A stretch of 64,000 bases of DNA from Mesorhabditis belari (Eukaryota; Nematoda; Chromadorea; Rhabditida; Rhabditidae), in the NCBI GenBank assembly GCA_958450365.1, contig CAUEEP010000924.1, positions 1,064,501-1,128,500 on the forward strand. The letters are read 5' to 3'. The notes beneath the pieces are model-generated. The model had not been told where the DNA came from. It saw nothing but the letters and a program-made list of their open reading frames with translations, and did no database searches. The position numbers were made by a program, and so were the translations under genes. Every line of letters begins with the position of its first letter. The first letter of the stretch is position 1. Shown in pieces: positions 32,258 through 43,894 of this stretch.

Positions 32258-35200
32258 TCAATTTGAATTCGGTCTCGACCGAATTCGGACGTCGACCGAA
32301 AGGGGAGAGATCGTGATTGCACCGCGGAGATCGAGGGTTTCCTGAAAAGTTCAAATTTCAAATTTCGAAGGTTTTCGATTCGATCTTTGAATGAATCTCG
32401 TCACCGAATTTGAATTTAAGGAACGAAAGAAAAGTGACTGAGCACTTGTTCTTTGGGCACGCGCACAAGCGCTCGCCATCTGGCAAAAACCGGCGCTATA
32501 TGAAATACTTCCGTTCTGGACTGCGCTAAAACGGCGGTCTCGTGGGTTTCGACCGTCCAAATCCCAGGCCTCAATTACTGCCCCAAATTTGGCTTGAATT
32601 TGAATTTGAATAGCTAAAAGCGATCAAAGAAGCGATCAAAGATGGCAAACCTGTGGCTTTTCCGCGTCCACCAGCTCGTATTTCCTCAAAAGTTGCGCCA
32701 ACGCCATCTTTTCTTCGGTGTACGCGAGGCGGCTGCCTGGAAGAGAAAACGGATTCGAATTAGATAAGAAATCGTAGAAAATAATAGATTTGGATAATAG
32801 ATTCTGATAATAGATATATGCAAATTGATAATTCACATCAAAAACAATCCTGACGCCGTGCGCCATTGAGATCACGGCCTGGAAAAATGGAAATCTACGA
32901 GAAAAACGACTACTCCAATGCCCTCCTCTCAACATATGCGACGTCTCGAACTGCATCATCTGTTGGCCAACCTATTTCACACCACAATGCACAGTGTCCA
33001 GGGTGGGAGGCGCTCTACTCCGAGTTCTCATCGGCATCACATGGTTCTGGGCTACAATCGCTATCGTCAAGCGAGATATAGATTCGATTCGAATCAGATA
33101 AGAAATCGTAGAAAATAATAGATTCTGATAATAGATATATGCAAATTTATAATTCACATCAAAAACAATCCTGCGCTCTCTCCATGACGCCGTGTGCTCT
33201 CTTCATGTCGCTCGTAAGAAAAAGCGGCGTCTGGCACACTGCCCCGGGATAGGAGAGACTGAAAACGCCCCTGACCGATTTAATTACCCAAGTCTCTCTC
33301 CGTCTCTTTTTTCCACTTTTTGAGGAAATTAGGATTGAAGTCTCTTAGCCATTTGGGCATGGCGAGGAAATTATGCAAATTTCTCTGGAGCTTCAAAACC
33401 CACCAACGCACATCCTTGGCCCTTTCAATTTGAATTCGGTCTCGACCGAATTCGGATGCCTTAACTGAATACCTTAATCTAGACTGAATGCCGTAATCCA
33501 GCTAATCTAGACTGAATACCGTAATCCAGCTAATCTAGACTGAATGCCGTAATCCAGCTAATCTAGACTGAATACCGTAATCCAGCTAATCTAGACTGAA
33601 TGCCGTAATCCAGCTAATCTAGACTGAATACCGTAATCCAGCTAATCTAGACTGAATGCCGTAATCCAGCTAATCTAGACTGAATACCGTAATCCAGCTA
33701 ATCTAGACTGAATACCGTAATCCAGCTAATCTAGACTGAATACCGTAATCCAGCTAATCTAGACTGAATACCATAATCCAGCTAATCTTCCCTCAATACC
33801 ATAATCTAGACTGAATAGCCTAATCTAGACTGAATACCGTAATCCAGCTAATCTTAACTGAATCAATCTTAACTTAGCCATTTGGGCATAGCGTATCATC
33901 GCGTACTCCTGCGTAGAAGCCCTTTGTAAAATTTCTTTTCTGCATAAAAGCTTTCAATGAAGTGCTATAGGGGCTGGAAAATGGCTCAAAAATCCACATG
34001 TAGCTAACGGGATTTTTGAGCCATTTTCCAGCCCCATAGCACTTCATTGAAAGCTTTTATGCAGAAAAGAAATTTTAAAAGGGCTGCTACACAGGAGTAC
34101 GCGGAGTACGCGATGATACTCTTTACCCGGTCTTCTATTCGAAGAAATACGGTATGCAAATTTCTCTGGATCTTCAAAACCCACCAACGCACATCCTTGG
34201 CCCTCCACCGAAAGGCAAATAGGCTTGGTGTTGCTCTTTCGTGGCGTTCATCCATCTGGAAAGGATCAATGGATTTTCCTCAGCTGTGCCAGAAAGCATA
34301 AACCTCAGCTGTGCCAGAAAGCGTGCGTTTCTATGAGCACAAAGTACAGTTCGGCTTAGCAGTTTCCACAAGGGATCATTTACGGTAACTTAGCTAATAA
34401 ATACGGTAACTTAGCTGCTTTTAGGGGTAGCTGTGCCAGCGAGCGTGCGTTTAGAAGAGCACAAAGCACGGGCGCAAAGGAAATTTGCATTTGCATTTGC
34501 TCACCTTTCCGGGACGAAATCCTCGGCATCCTCGCCCCAGATCTCTTTCGATTTTTGTAGGCTGTAGGCGTCGACCTGAAATTTGTAAATTTGCGTATGC
34601 AAAGTATGCAAAGTATGCAAATTTGCATATTCACCTGAATAATCGTTCCCTTGTCGATTTGGACACCGGCGAACTCGCAATCCCTTTCGGCCACCCGGGA
34701 AACAGCGCTGAAATTCGGGGTTTCAGGGTGAAAATTTGGATAAGCGATACACTGTATACTACGGTATACTGCAGTATCTCTATTCTTCAAACCGTACTGT
34801 ATGCGAAGGTAGGTACGGTACACCAAAGTAGGCCTATCAAAAGCAAAAGCAAAACTGGGGTTTTTTAAGATTTCGGCAACTTTCCCTGTCGTCGACAATA
34901 CCAGTTTCAAAACCAGAGTTTTGATAAGGTTTTGAGCTTGGTCTTGGTCTTGGTCTTGGCCTTAGCCTTGGCTTGTTCTTGATCCTGGCCTTGGTCCTGG
35001 TTATGGCTTTGGTCTTGGTCTTGACCTTGGCCTTGATCCTGGTCTTGACCTTGGTCTTGATCCTGGTCTTGTTCTTGGCCTTGGTCTTAGCCTTGGTCTT
35101 GCCCTTGGTCTTGATCCTGGCCTTGGTCTTGGCTTGGCTATGAAATCTATGAAATCTATGAAATCTCTGTCTTTAAGCCGAGGGGTTACGGTTGGTTTTT

Positions 35201-38200
35201 CGTGAAAAGATTCAAAACTCTAAGACTCAAATCTTGACTGACATTGTTGCGAGTGGATGGAGTCGGAGTCCCTCTTTTGTCACGCAATCCATGTACTTGA
35301 GCTCGTTGAGCTGCTCGTAGGTGATCTCCTGGAAAATGGGAAAAATTTCAAATGCGATACTGTCGCTTTTCTGGAGCTTTTCGTGTACTTTGTGCTCGAA
35401 TTTGTAAACGCGCCCCTTTCTGGGACACTAGAAAGCTAGAAAGGCTAGAAAGTGGCTAGAAAGTGGTTGTCACGAGAAAAGTGGGAAATTCTGTGTGCCA
35501 GAAGGGAGGCGTTTACAAATTTGAGCACAAATCACACCAAAACTAAGGCCAAGACTCTGTTCTTTCGGTTTTCGTAAATGATTTTGATTCTAATCACCTC
35601 GGTCGTACAAATCTGATCGATTTCCTCTCGCACTCGGCCCTGCACATCTTTATTTTTCGTCAAAAAGTGCGAAACGTAGGCCAGTGTGTTGGCCGTTGTG
35701 TCAAAGCCGGCAACCAGAAAGACAAAGCATTGAGCGATCACCTCGTCCGTCGTCAGCTTTCGGTTCACCTGTAAAGTCGATTCTAAAAGCTCGATTGTAA
35801 AAGAGAAACATGCTCTTTGTGTGTTCTCTTGATCGCTCCACTTCTGAGACATGAGGCTTGGGTAATTAAACCGGCCAAGCCCGATTTTCAGTGCCCTTTA
35901 CCCGGGCATTGTGCCAAACACCGCTTTTTCCTCCAAGCGACAGGGAGAGAGCGCACAGCGTTTCGAAAGTCGCTTTCAAAGGCAAGAATCAGTGCGCCAG
36001 ATCGGGGTGTGTTTCGATTTTCGTGAGCACAAAGTGCCAAGTGCTCACATGAACGTCTTTCCGGTCTAAAGCTCCCTCCGTTTTGTGATCGATTTGCGCT
36101 TCGGCATCCAAAAAGAGATCGATGAAGTCGTCGTTTGTCACGATTCCTTGGTCCTAAAGTTTATTTCTTTTTTGCCAAGACTCTAGGATTTGTAGTAGAT
36201 ATCTTTAGGACCTTTAGGACCTTTAGGGCCTTTAGGACCTTTAGGATCTTTAGGATCTATAGGAGCTTTAGGATCTTTAGGATCTTTAGGATCTATAGGA
36301 GCTTTAGGATCTTTAGGATCTTTAGGATCTTTTGGATCTTTAGGATCTTTAGAATTTTTAGGACCTTTAGGATCTTTTGAATCTTTAGGACCTTTAGGAT
36401 CTTTAGGATCTTTAGGGCCTTTAGGATCTTTAGGATCTTTAGGACCTTTAGGGCCTTTAGGATCTTTAGGATCTTTAGGGCCTTTATGATCTTTAGGGCC
36501 TTTAGGATCTTTAGGATCTTTTCGATATCGTCGTTTGTCACGATTCCCTGGTCCTAAAGTCTAAAGTCCCTGGTCCTATTTCTTTTTTTGCCAAGATTCT
36601 TGGATTTATAGTAGATATTTCTAGATCTAAAATACATAAGATAATACTGTAATCTAGCTACATAAATCCCCGTACAGTCGCGTCGTCGCAAAAGTTTTTT
36701 TTGTATTTCGTCTTTTTTTAAAGCTTTCGTAGTTTCAAAAAAGATGTCTTTAGGCTCAAAAGATAGCGCTCAATCTCAGCTATTTTTTGCTATCTTTGCG
36801 GAAATTCTAGCTTCAATGAGTGGCGAGAAAAACGCATTCAAAGTTAGACTACGCGACACTCCGCCCGTCATTTGCGGTATTTAGACTGAATCTACGGTAT
36901 CTTTCAAAAAAAAAACGCCACCCTCAATGTTTTCCTCTCCTCAACGGCGCTCTCGATTTGCTCAAAAAGTCGACTCGCCGGCAGTCGCAACACTTTCGCT
37001 AACCATTTGAAAGATGGAGCCAAGATCTGGAAATTTTTAGGATCTTTTGGATCTTTAGGATCTTTTGAATCTTTTGGACCTTTTGGACCTTTAGAATTGC
37101 CCAAAAACACCTCAAGTCCGTGCGCTAGAAGGTACGCGATTGCAAGAAATTTCACATGAGAATTTCCATGTTTACGTGATCGCGCGGCTTCTCGCACAGG
37201 GATAAATGACAAAAGTCCGGCTTTTTCTCGCCACTCGCTTTTCCGCTTTTTTCTTTCATTCTCAACACTCTTTTTGCCCCGATGACATCACGTTCGAGAT
37301 CGATTCACAATCTTTTCTTCACTCCACACTTCTTCATTCCATTTCAAGTAAGCTTCCGAGTTTGGAAAAAAAAAGAGTTTTTCCTTGCGTAAATGAACGA
37401 TAAAGCGTAAACGAACCGGTTTCAAGAACGGCATCATACAGGCGAGCAAGAAAAATGGCTCGCGGGGGTTTCGATCGAAAATCTGAAAGAAAAAACAAAC
37501 TTATTGTAAAAACTTTTCTAGAACTTTTGAAAGAACTTTTCAAGAACATTTCTAGAACTTTTCTAGAACTTTTCAAAGAACTTTTCAAGGACTTTTCCCT
37601 GTAATGTTTGTGCCATTATTCGTGTAAAAAAAAGTAATTTTTAGGCTCCCTTACCCCTCTCAAAATCTCCGGGTATTCGCTGTCCCATTGTCGGCTCTCT
37701 TTGACTCCCATCGCCACACGAGCGATCACATCCATCGTGTACTCTTGATAATAACTAAAATAAATAAATAAAATGAATCAAAGCATAGATAAATAAATAA
37801 TCGTAAATAAATAATCAAATCAAACGATGGTTTTATTTGCTAAAAAGATACTCATTTATTAAATGAAACCTTTCGAGTTGATTTGAAAAGAATCCAGAGA
37901 TGTTCTCAAGTTAAAGATCTCTACCCACCGCACATTTAAGCACTTGACTAAACAAAGGCTAAAACTTTGCCTTTCTTAGTTTAGCTTAGTCTTTATCTAC
38001 TACCCTAAAGTCGCGAGTAAAGGCTTAGGCTTAGGCTTAGGCATTCGGCTTAGGCTTAGGCTTGGGCATTCGGCTTAGGCTTAGGCATTCGACTTAGGCT
38101 TAGGCCTAGGCATTCGGCTTAGGCTTAGGCTTAGGTTCGGCTTAGGCTTAGGCTTAGGATTCGGCTTAGGCTTAGGCTTAGGCATTCGGCTTAGGCTTAG

Positions 38201-41200
38201 GCATTCGGCTAAAGCTAATCTTAACAAAATATTGTTAAGATTGAATCTATTATGTTATTTATTAGTATCCTAAAGTCGCGAGTATAAGTTCTGTTTGGTT
38301 TTCGCATGCAAATTGACGGCTGTCTCCGGTGCGGTGTGTCGAGGGTTCGAACCCCGCTGCAGCATAACTTTTTTGCTTTTTAAGAACAATAATAGAAGTA
38401 AATTTATTGAGGGTTATAGCATTTTTATGCTGTTATTTGTTGCTCCGGGCGTGGCTCGGCGCGTCCGCCCTGCTCCCCTCCGGTGCTCAGTCTTATGGAT
38501 CCCTCCCTGGCCTCTTCATCCGGCCAAAGTCCACGTCGACGGTCGAAAGAGATGCTTTCCAGCGTCTTCTTCAGCACTATCGTCTGGATGTATCACATAA
38601 CAAATAGCAATGGTGATAGGCTGTCACCCTGTAGTATCCCGCGCTCCAAGAACAATAATAAAAGTTTATATAAAAATAAAAATGTATAAAAACCCAACAA
38701 AAAGAAATTCAAAGCAATTAAGCGAAATTAAGCCAAAGCGAATGTAAATTAAGGCAGAACTTATACTCGGATGAACTTATACTCGAGACTTTAGGGTATA
38801 ATTTTATTTAGAAGTATAATTTAAACATAGTTTGCCCATAAAATTGAAATATTTTCATGATGGAAAAATATGCGGTGGCTATAACCCATAAGTACTCTTC
38901 TTTTATTGATTTACAAGCATTTTTCAAAGATTTCAAAATTTCGAACTCACCGATGAATGTTGATGTGCTCGTTTTTGTTCAAATTTTTTCCAAGATGTGC
39001 GACGAGGTGACGCGATGAGTCGTTGATGGTCGGCAGGATCTGGAAGAAAAACTTCTAAAAGCTTCTAAAAGCTTCTAAAAGCTTCTAAAAGCTTCTAAAA
39101 GCTTCTAAAAGCTTCTAAAAGCTTCTAAAAGCTTCTAAAGGCTTCTAAAGGCTTCTAAAAGCTTCTAAAAGCTTCTAAAAGCTTCTAAAAGCTTCTAAAG
39201 GCTTCTAAAAGCTTCTAAAGGCTTCTAAAAGCTTCTAAAAGCTTCTAAAAGCTTCTAAAGACTTCTAAAGGCTTCTAAAAGCTTCTAAAGGCTTCTAAAG
39301 GCTTCTAAAAGCTTCTAAAGGCTTCTAAAAGCTTCTAAAAGCTTCTAAAAGCTTCTAAAGACTTCTAAAGGCTTCTAAAAGCTTCTAAAGGCTTCTAAAG
39401 GCTTCTAAAAGCTTCTAAAAGCTTCTAAAAGCTTTTAGAAATCATAGGAGAACAAAACAACAAAACAGTATCGAAACTTAAAGCTAGATCTAAAACTATT
39501 TGAAATTTTTGTGAAATGGAAAGTGAAATCAACCCCGGGTTGTCGTTGAAAATCTGAATGAATCGTCTTGCTTTAAAGGCCCATAACTTTCTCCAGAGAA
39601 CTTTCTTTCTCATTCTTAGTTTTTTAGATCGTTTTATAGAGGAGATTTTAGGCTTTCGAATAAACTAGAAAACGACTGATTCCACTAACAAATTATAGGC
39701 CAAAAATTGATCCGAAAAAGCGGAGCCAAGCTGGCTCCTTTCGCTTGACGCTTGACTTCGCTTCGAAAGAGAAGCAACCTATCCCGGGCCGCTTTGCCAG
39801 ATGCAAAGCGATTGTCCGCGTGCACAAAGAACACCTTCCTGATCACTTTAGATAAAGATTTTTCCTTTGCTTCGTAAATGGCTTCCAAATGAGATTTAGT
39901 GCTGAAAGACTGACCCTTTTGAGTGAGTTATTCGAGAATTGCGGGCTCACAATCGTTCGCAAGCGTTTCCATCTAAAAATATTGAATTTAAATCGAAGAA
40001 AATCGAAGAAAATCGAAGAAAATCAAAGAAATCAGATATTTTCTTAAATCTCTGAGTTGAAACGAAATGAAAAATGCTGCAATTAGGTGTAATTTGTGAA
40101 ATTTGCTCAAATTCTTTCTAATATTATTCCTATTTCTTAATCTTTCTAATATTCTTTCTAATTCTAATATTCTTTCTAATTCTAATAACCTCTGTCCCCA
40201 GGCTTCGACGAGGTGAACTCGAGGCGCGTCCGGCTTTGACTTTATGAGGTGATTGACCTGGAAAATCGAGATTTTGGGGGGTGGGACAAATGCGACCTTT
40301 TTTTTGCGCACCTGGACATTTGCGCACCTTTTTTTTTGCTGGAAAAGGCCTTAGGAAAGGCCGTAGAGCTTCGAAAATATTTCTATGTAAGGGAATCGTA
40401 TGCGTAGATTCCGAATTTCGACAAATCAGACCTCGCTGACACGTCAAATTTGGGCTAAAAGGCAAAAGACTGCGGAAAAGCGTTAAGTTACGTAGTTTTT
40501 GCCTTCTAGCTCAAATTTAACGTGTCAGCGAGGTCTGATTTGTCAAAATTTTGAATCTACGTATACGATTTATTAGAAGCTTTATACGAGCTTTATTAGA
40601 AGACCTATAGCTTTACAAAGGGATACCGTTTCTAACTCACATCAAGTAAATCGTCAGTGCCGCCGAGGTGGCCAGGGTACTGTAGTTCAGAATACTTGTA
40701 CTCAACTTTGGTACTACGGAATACCAAAGTTGAGTACAAGTACAGTATTCTGAGCTACAGTACCCTGGCTACCGTAAGCCTAAACAGAGCTTTAGCCACA
40801 GTAAGCCTAAACAGAATCTTAGCTACAGTAAGCTTAAAGAGAACTTTAGCTACAGTACGCCTAAACAGACATTTAGCTACAGTAAGCCTAGTTACAGTAA
40901 CCCGAGCTACGGAATTTCCATTTAATTCGAATTTTGCAAATTTCTATAGCTTCACAAAGGGATACTATAGCTCTAGAGTACCTCCTAGAGCTCCTAGAGT
41001 ACTGTATACTATGAATACTATAGCTGAAACTACAGTAATCCTTATGCTGTTTAAGCCTTTTCCTACGAGCGACAGGGAAAGAACGCACAGTTCTTCGAGC
41101 TTTATTAGAAGACCTTTACATAGCTATATAGCGATAGCTTTACAAAGGGATACTGTAGCTGAAACTAGAGTACTGTATAGTATGAATACTGTGGCTGAAA

Positions 41201-41314
41201 CTACAGTAATCATTATGAAGACCTATAGCTTTACAAAGGGATACTATTTCCAACTCACATCAAGTAAATCGTGAGTGCCGCCGAGGCTGTCGCGAAGAAA
41301 ATCGCCCACAACAT
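32258..41314 (-). CDS. Cytochrome P450, CYP3 clan, CYP13-like; N-terminal exons missing
   Basis: Exons: 41314-41259 (candidate anchor exon), 40257-40190, 39972-39915, 39039-38951, 37754-37655, 37482-37417, 37026-36922, 36153-36049, 35768-35598, 35328-35243, 34707-34635, 34575-34505, 34255-34181, 32732-32651, 32341-32258. From 40257 on, phases agree (1233 nt, 410 aa). Visible motifs are WKRLR (C helix), AGFDTT (I helix), KEGLR (K-helix ExxR), FVPERW, the heme loop FGGGPRMCVGG with its Cys ligand, RLAYTEEKMALAQLLRKY and a C-terminal ITISPLSV strand. The family is a heme monooxygenase that oxidises small lipophilic substrates at the ER with P450 reductase. The exon at 41314 (MLWAIFF...) looks like a signal anchor but ends in phase 2 while the next begins in phase 0. 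About 100 residues (hinge, A and B helices) are absent between them, so the gene may be broken or mis-assembled. Confidence 0.88.
32750..33185 (+). other. Duplicated intron block around an unrecognised plus-strand frame
   Basis: 32752-32850 recurs at 33085-33180 (AGATAAGAAATCGTAGAAAA). Between them two plus-strand frames are open: one hydrophilic (MEIYEKNDYSNALLST...) and one with cysteines and a possible membrane helix (LLRVLIGITWFWATIAIV). Neither matches a family I know. Confidence 0.3.
33395..33460 (-). pseudogene. Chimeric fragment of the P450 last and heme exons inside the P450 intron
   Basis: Read on the minus strand, the piece joins GAATTC-rich last-exon sequence directly to the GPRMCVGG codons and the donor region after them, like the copy near 43500. 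It sits in the intron between the heme exon and the exon at 32732, so the intron carries a second heme-motif fragment. Confidence 0.5.
33465..33868. repeat. 28-bp array (TGAATGCCGTAATCCAGCTA...)n
   Basis: About 14 units alternating GCCGTAAT and ACCGTAAT, in the P450 intron after the heme exon. Confidence 0.9.
33903..34101. mobile_element. Hairpin element with about 92-bp arms
   Basis: 33903-33994 pairs with 34009-34101 (GGCTGGAAAATGGCTCAAAA and its inverse), with a 14-base loop. A short foldback or MITE, 80 bp from the heme exon. Confidence 0.8.
34181..34255 (-). other. P450 heme-binding exon
   Basis: The exon encodes WMNATKEQHQAYLPFGGG followed by PRMCVG, matching FxxGxRxCxG with the proximal Cys ligand. 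It ends in phase 2 (GG|GTTTTG) and joins the exon at 32732 after an acceptor CAGGCAG to give GGRLAYTEEK. Truncated relatives lie at 33400-33425 (same strand) and 43495-43520 (opposite strand). Confidence 0.9.
34925..35140. repeat. 6-bp array (CTTGGT/CTTGGC/CTGGTC)n
   Basis: About 35 units in the P450 intron between the exons at 34707 and 35243. Confidence 0.85.
36205..36520. repeat. 9-bp array (TTTAGGATC)n
   Basis: About 35 units between duplicate copies of the acceptor of P450 exon 8. A shorter run of the same unit lies at 37035-37085, before the next upstream exon. Confidence 0.9.
36523..36622 (-). pseudogene. Duplicate of the acceptor and first codons of P450 exon 8
   Basis: It repeats the sequence at 36122-36205: the TAG acceptor, the codons for DQGIVTNDD and the intron with GTAGATAT. 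The two copies flank the 9-bp satellite at 36205-36520. Splicing here instead of at 36153 would run into the satellite. Confidence 0.55.
36640..36910. mobile_element. Diverged hairpin MITE related to the TAATAGTACCCCACC family
   Basis: It shares GTACAGTCGCGTCGTCGCAAAAG, AGCTATTTTTTGCTATCTTTG, CGAGAAAAACGC and AGACTACGCGACACTCCGC with the copies in the PTR introns, but with weaker ends. Confidence 0.55.
38010..38215. repeat. Array of GGCTTAGGCATTC units
   Basis: About 30 GGCTTA units with interspersed CATTCGGCTTA, in a P450 intron. The flanking phrase TACCCTAAAGTC appears left of it and, inverted, near 38800. Confidence 0.85.
38290..38370 (+). other. tRNA-like sequence
   Basis: GAGGGTTCGAACCCC is a perfect B box and T arm. 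The 5' half (GCATGCAAATTGACGG) lacks a proper A box. Likely a SINE or tRNA pseudogene; the 250 bp after it end in A-rich DNA. Confidence 0.4.
39055..39438. repeat. 10-bp array (GCTTCTAAAA)n
   Basis: About 38 nearly perfect units beginning 16 bp from the P450 exon at 38951-39039. Confidence 0.95.
40278..40560. mobile_element. GACAAATGCGACC-family hairpin, one end missing
   Basis: The left arm is complete (GGTGGGACAAATGCGACC). The right arm stops near 40560 at the duplicated first exon of the P450. Same subtype as 19063-19366. It sits where P450 N-terminal exons are expected. Confidence 0.7.
40560..40668 (-). pseudogene. Truncated duplicate of the first P450 exon and its donor
   Basis: It repeats 41220-41296, including the 3' part of the anchor exon (SAALTIYL), the donor GTGAGTT and the adjacent intron. 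The ATG half is missing. It lies inside the interval where the missing N-terminal exons should be. Confidence 0.55.
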
Positions 41315-42588
41315 ATTGGAAATTTCAGAATTTCAAATCTCAGATCAAATTTTGAGGAACTATGTCGAATTTCGCATCGTTTTTATACTCAAAAATTTAT
41401 GATTTGTGTTTGAGCGTTTTTTCGGATGCAAAAAGGGAAAAAAGGGAAAATGGGAAAGGAGGGAAAAAGGGGAAAAAGAGAAAAAAGGGAAAAAGATGGC
41501 CCTTTCCGTTCACAAAGCAAAGCACCCTTTCGCACAAAATACGAGAAAAGAGGGAAAAACGTCGAAATGATCACTAGACAGAGATCAGAAAAAGATTCGG
41601 AATCGAGAAAACATTGAAAAAAAAAGAAAACAAAAGAAAAGAGCGATAATTGGTGTGGAGATTTGTTGGTTGTAGCTTGGATTTCTTTGAGTGATCGCGG
41701 TTTTTTTTCCGTCTTTACCGACCCCATCCAAAGCAGTGTTCCAGACGCCACTTTTTCCTACGAGCGACAGGGAAAGAACGCACAGATGGATCAGCTATTC
41801 TTCAGAATGAAATCTGATTCCAGTGGCTTAACGCGCATTTTGGCCGAATTTGGGTAATTAAAACAGCCGTGGCGGCACTCAGGCGGGCTTTATCCAGAGT
41901 AGTGTGCCAGACGCCACTTTTTCCTACGAACGACAGGGAAAGAACGCACAGTTCTTCGAGCTTTAGCTTCGAGCTTTATTGGAAAAGGAACAAACTCACT
42001 CAAAAGGGCCAGTCTTTGTCCGGTTTTTCAGCTTTTTTTTTTATTTACTTCTATTTCTATTTCTAACAGGGAAACAGACAGAAATCAGAGAATTTTTGAG
42101 AGAAAATCGGAGAGAATCAGAGAAAATTTGATTTTCTATACAGTAAATCATAGAATTGTTTTCGTTGTTAACTAAGAACTTTAAACAAAATTAGCTATTT
42201 GTTACTTTAAACAGATCACAACGTTGTTCTCTAGATTTTCTAGATCTAGATTTTCTCCAGGAATCGAGCCATTTGTCTACCTCCCCCTAGAGATTTATCT
42301 AGGGGGGTAGAGAGTCGTCAAACTCCGACTCTTCTCTTCTCCTCCATATCTCAACTTTTGGGGGTATTAATCGCGGCCGGGTGACGATAAAATTTTTTTT
42401 ACGGCAACCACCTGTTTTTTTCTTTTAATATCACTGATTATACTATAAAAAGAATAAAAATCACCCGGCTAGTGTGATTTGATGGGTTTACAAATTTTTG
42501 GAGACACTGCAAGGCTTGGAGAAAAACAAGATCGTCACTCATCAGACACCTCACTAAAAAGGCCTTTTTTAAAAAAAAAAAAAAAAAC

Positions 42589-42623
<35 letters not shown>

Positions 42624-42683
42624 AAAAAAAAAAAAAAATTTTTTTTTTAAAAAATAATGAATTTTTTTTTAAAAAATGTGGGG

Positions 42684-42721
<38 letters not shown>

Positions 42722-42773
42722 TTTTTTAAAAAAAAAAAAAATGAAAAAAAAAGAGAGAAAAAATAAAAAAAAA

Positions 42774-42818
<45 letters not shown>

Positions 42819-43159
42819 TTTTTAAAAAAAAAAATAAAAAAAAAAAAAAATTTTATAAAAATTTTTGTTGGTGTTTTTTTTTTTTTTTTTTCTTTTTTTT
42901 AAATTAATAATATTTTCAAAAAAAATTTTTCAACTGGTTTATTTTTTTTTTTTTTTAAAAAAAAATATATAAAAAAAAAAAAGAAGAGTATTTAAAAAAA
43001 AAAATTTATCGTCACCCGGCCGCGATTAATACCCCCCTTTAATATAAAAACATAGAGAAAATTTCGGCCAAAGTTGGACTACCTACCTGAAAGGGTCGAT
43101 CCACTTAAATGGTCTACAACTCAAGATGTAAAAGTTGAATCAACTCCGGGTTACTTTTA
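41315..43159. other. Spacer upstream of the P450 anchor exon
   Basis: It holds a purine-rich low-complexity tract (41420-41640), two copies of the GCACACT...TCCTACGA dispersed repeat (41730-41790 and 41850-41960) and the foldback at 42354-43038. No gene seen. Confidence 0.4.
42354..43038. mobile_element. Element with 32-bp inverted ends and a homopolymer interior
   Basis: The ends GGGGGTATTAATCGCGGCCG and its inverse, extending through GGGTGACGATAAA, are near-perfect. From 42567 to 43005 the interior is almost only runs of A and T. The ends are credible; the interior may be an assembly or consensus failure. Confidence 0.6.
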
Positions 43160-43530
43160 TTAGAATCTACAGGCAGTTTGGAGGCCTGGGATTTGGACGG
43201 TCGAAACCCACGAGACCGCCGTTTTAGCGCCGTGCAAAACGGAAGTATTTTGATATAGGGCCGGTTTCCCAGATGGCGAGCGCTTGTGCGCGTGTCCAAA
43301 GAACAAGTGAGCACTTGTTCTTTGGGAACGCGCAGTGACTTTTCTTTTGTTCCTTAAATTCAAATTCAATGATGATTCATTCAAAGATCAAATCGAAAAC
43401 TTTCGAAAAATTTGAAATTTTCAGGAAACCCTCGATCTCCGCGGTGCAATTACGATCTCTCCCCTTTCGGTCGAGACCGAATTCAAATTGAAAGGGCCAA
43501 GGATGTGCGTTGGTGGGTTTTTAAAGATCC
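43160..43530 (+). pseudogene. Chimeric inverted copy of P450 terminal exons
   Basis: On the plus strand the last-exon sequence (ETLDLRGAITISPLSV) is followed, after about 20 bases, by the heme-exon tail (GPRMCVGG). This is the reverse of gene order. The match to 32270-32590 (inverted) continues leftwards, and a match to 33235-33460 (inverted) continues rightwards to 43685. Non-functional; evidence of local rearrangement. Confidence 0.6.
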
Positions 43531-43894
43531 AGAGAAATTTGTATAATTTCATCGCCATGCCCAAATGGCTAAGAGCCTTGAATCCTAATTTCGTCAAAAA
43601 AAGTGGAAAAAAGAGACGGAGAGAGACGAGACTTGGGTAATTAAACCGGCCCAGGGGCGTTTTCAGTCTCTCCTATCCCGGGTCTCTACAACTTTTCCAT
43701 TGACACCAAAATGGGTTTCTTTTGAAGAAAGTGCTCAAACTGTCACATATGACAATAGCCGGCAGTTTTCAATTCAACAACCCAATAGTTTAAATTGCGT
43801 TTCGTTGTCTTTTCTGTGTTGTTGTCTTTTGTTGTCTTGTCTTGTTTCGTTCTGTTCTACATCAAGTTGTCTCTCGTTTCATTTCATTGACGAG

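Noticed and set aside
33465..33868. Possible CRISPR array (regular 28-bp repeat)
   Set aside because: Units are contiguous with no spacers, the DNA is eukaryotic and no cas gene exists. The same applies to the 30-, 31- and 32-bp arrays.
39685..39888. Minus-strand frame with SHLEAIYEAKEKSLSKVI as a GTPase or P450 exon
   Set aside because: P450 phases run directly from 39915 to 39039. The frame overlaps a dispersed repeat also present near 22080-22190, where it is broken.
42657..42902. Lys/Phe homopolymer frame
   Set aside because: Runs of A and T inside a low-complexity, possibly mis-assembled tract.
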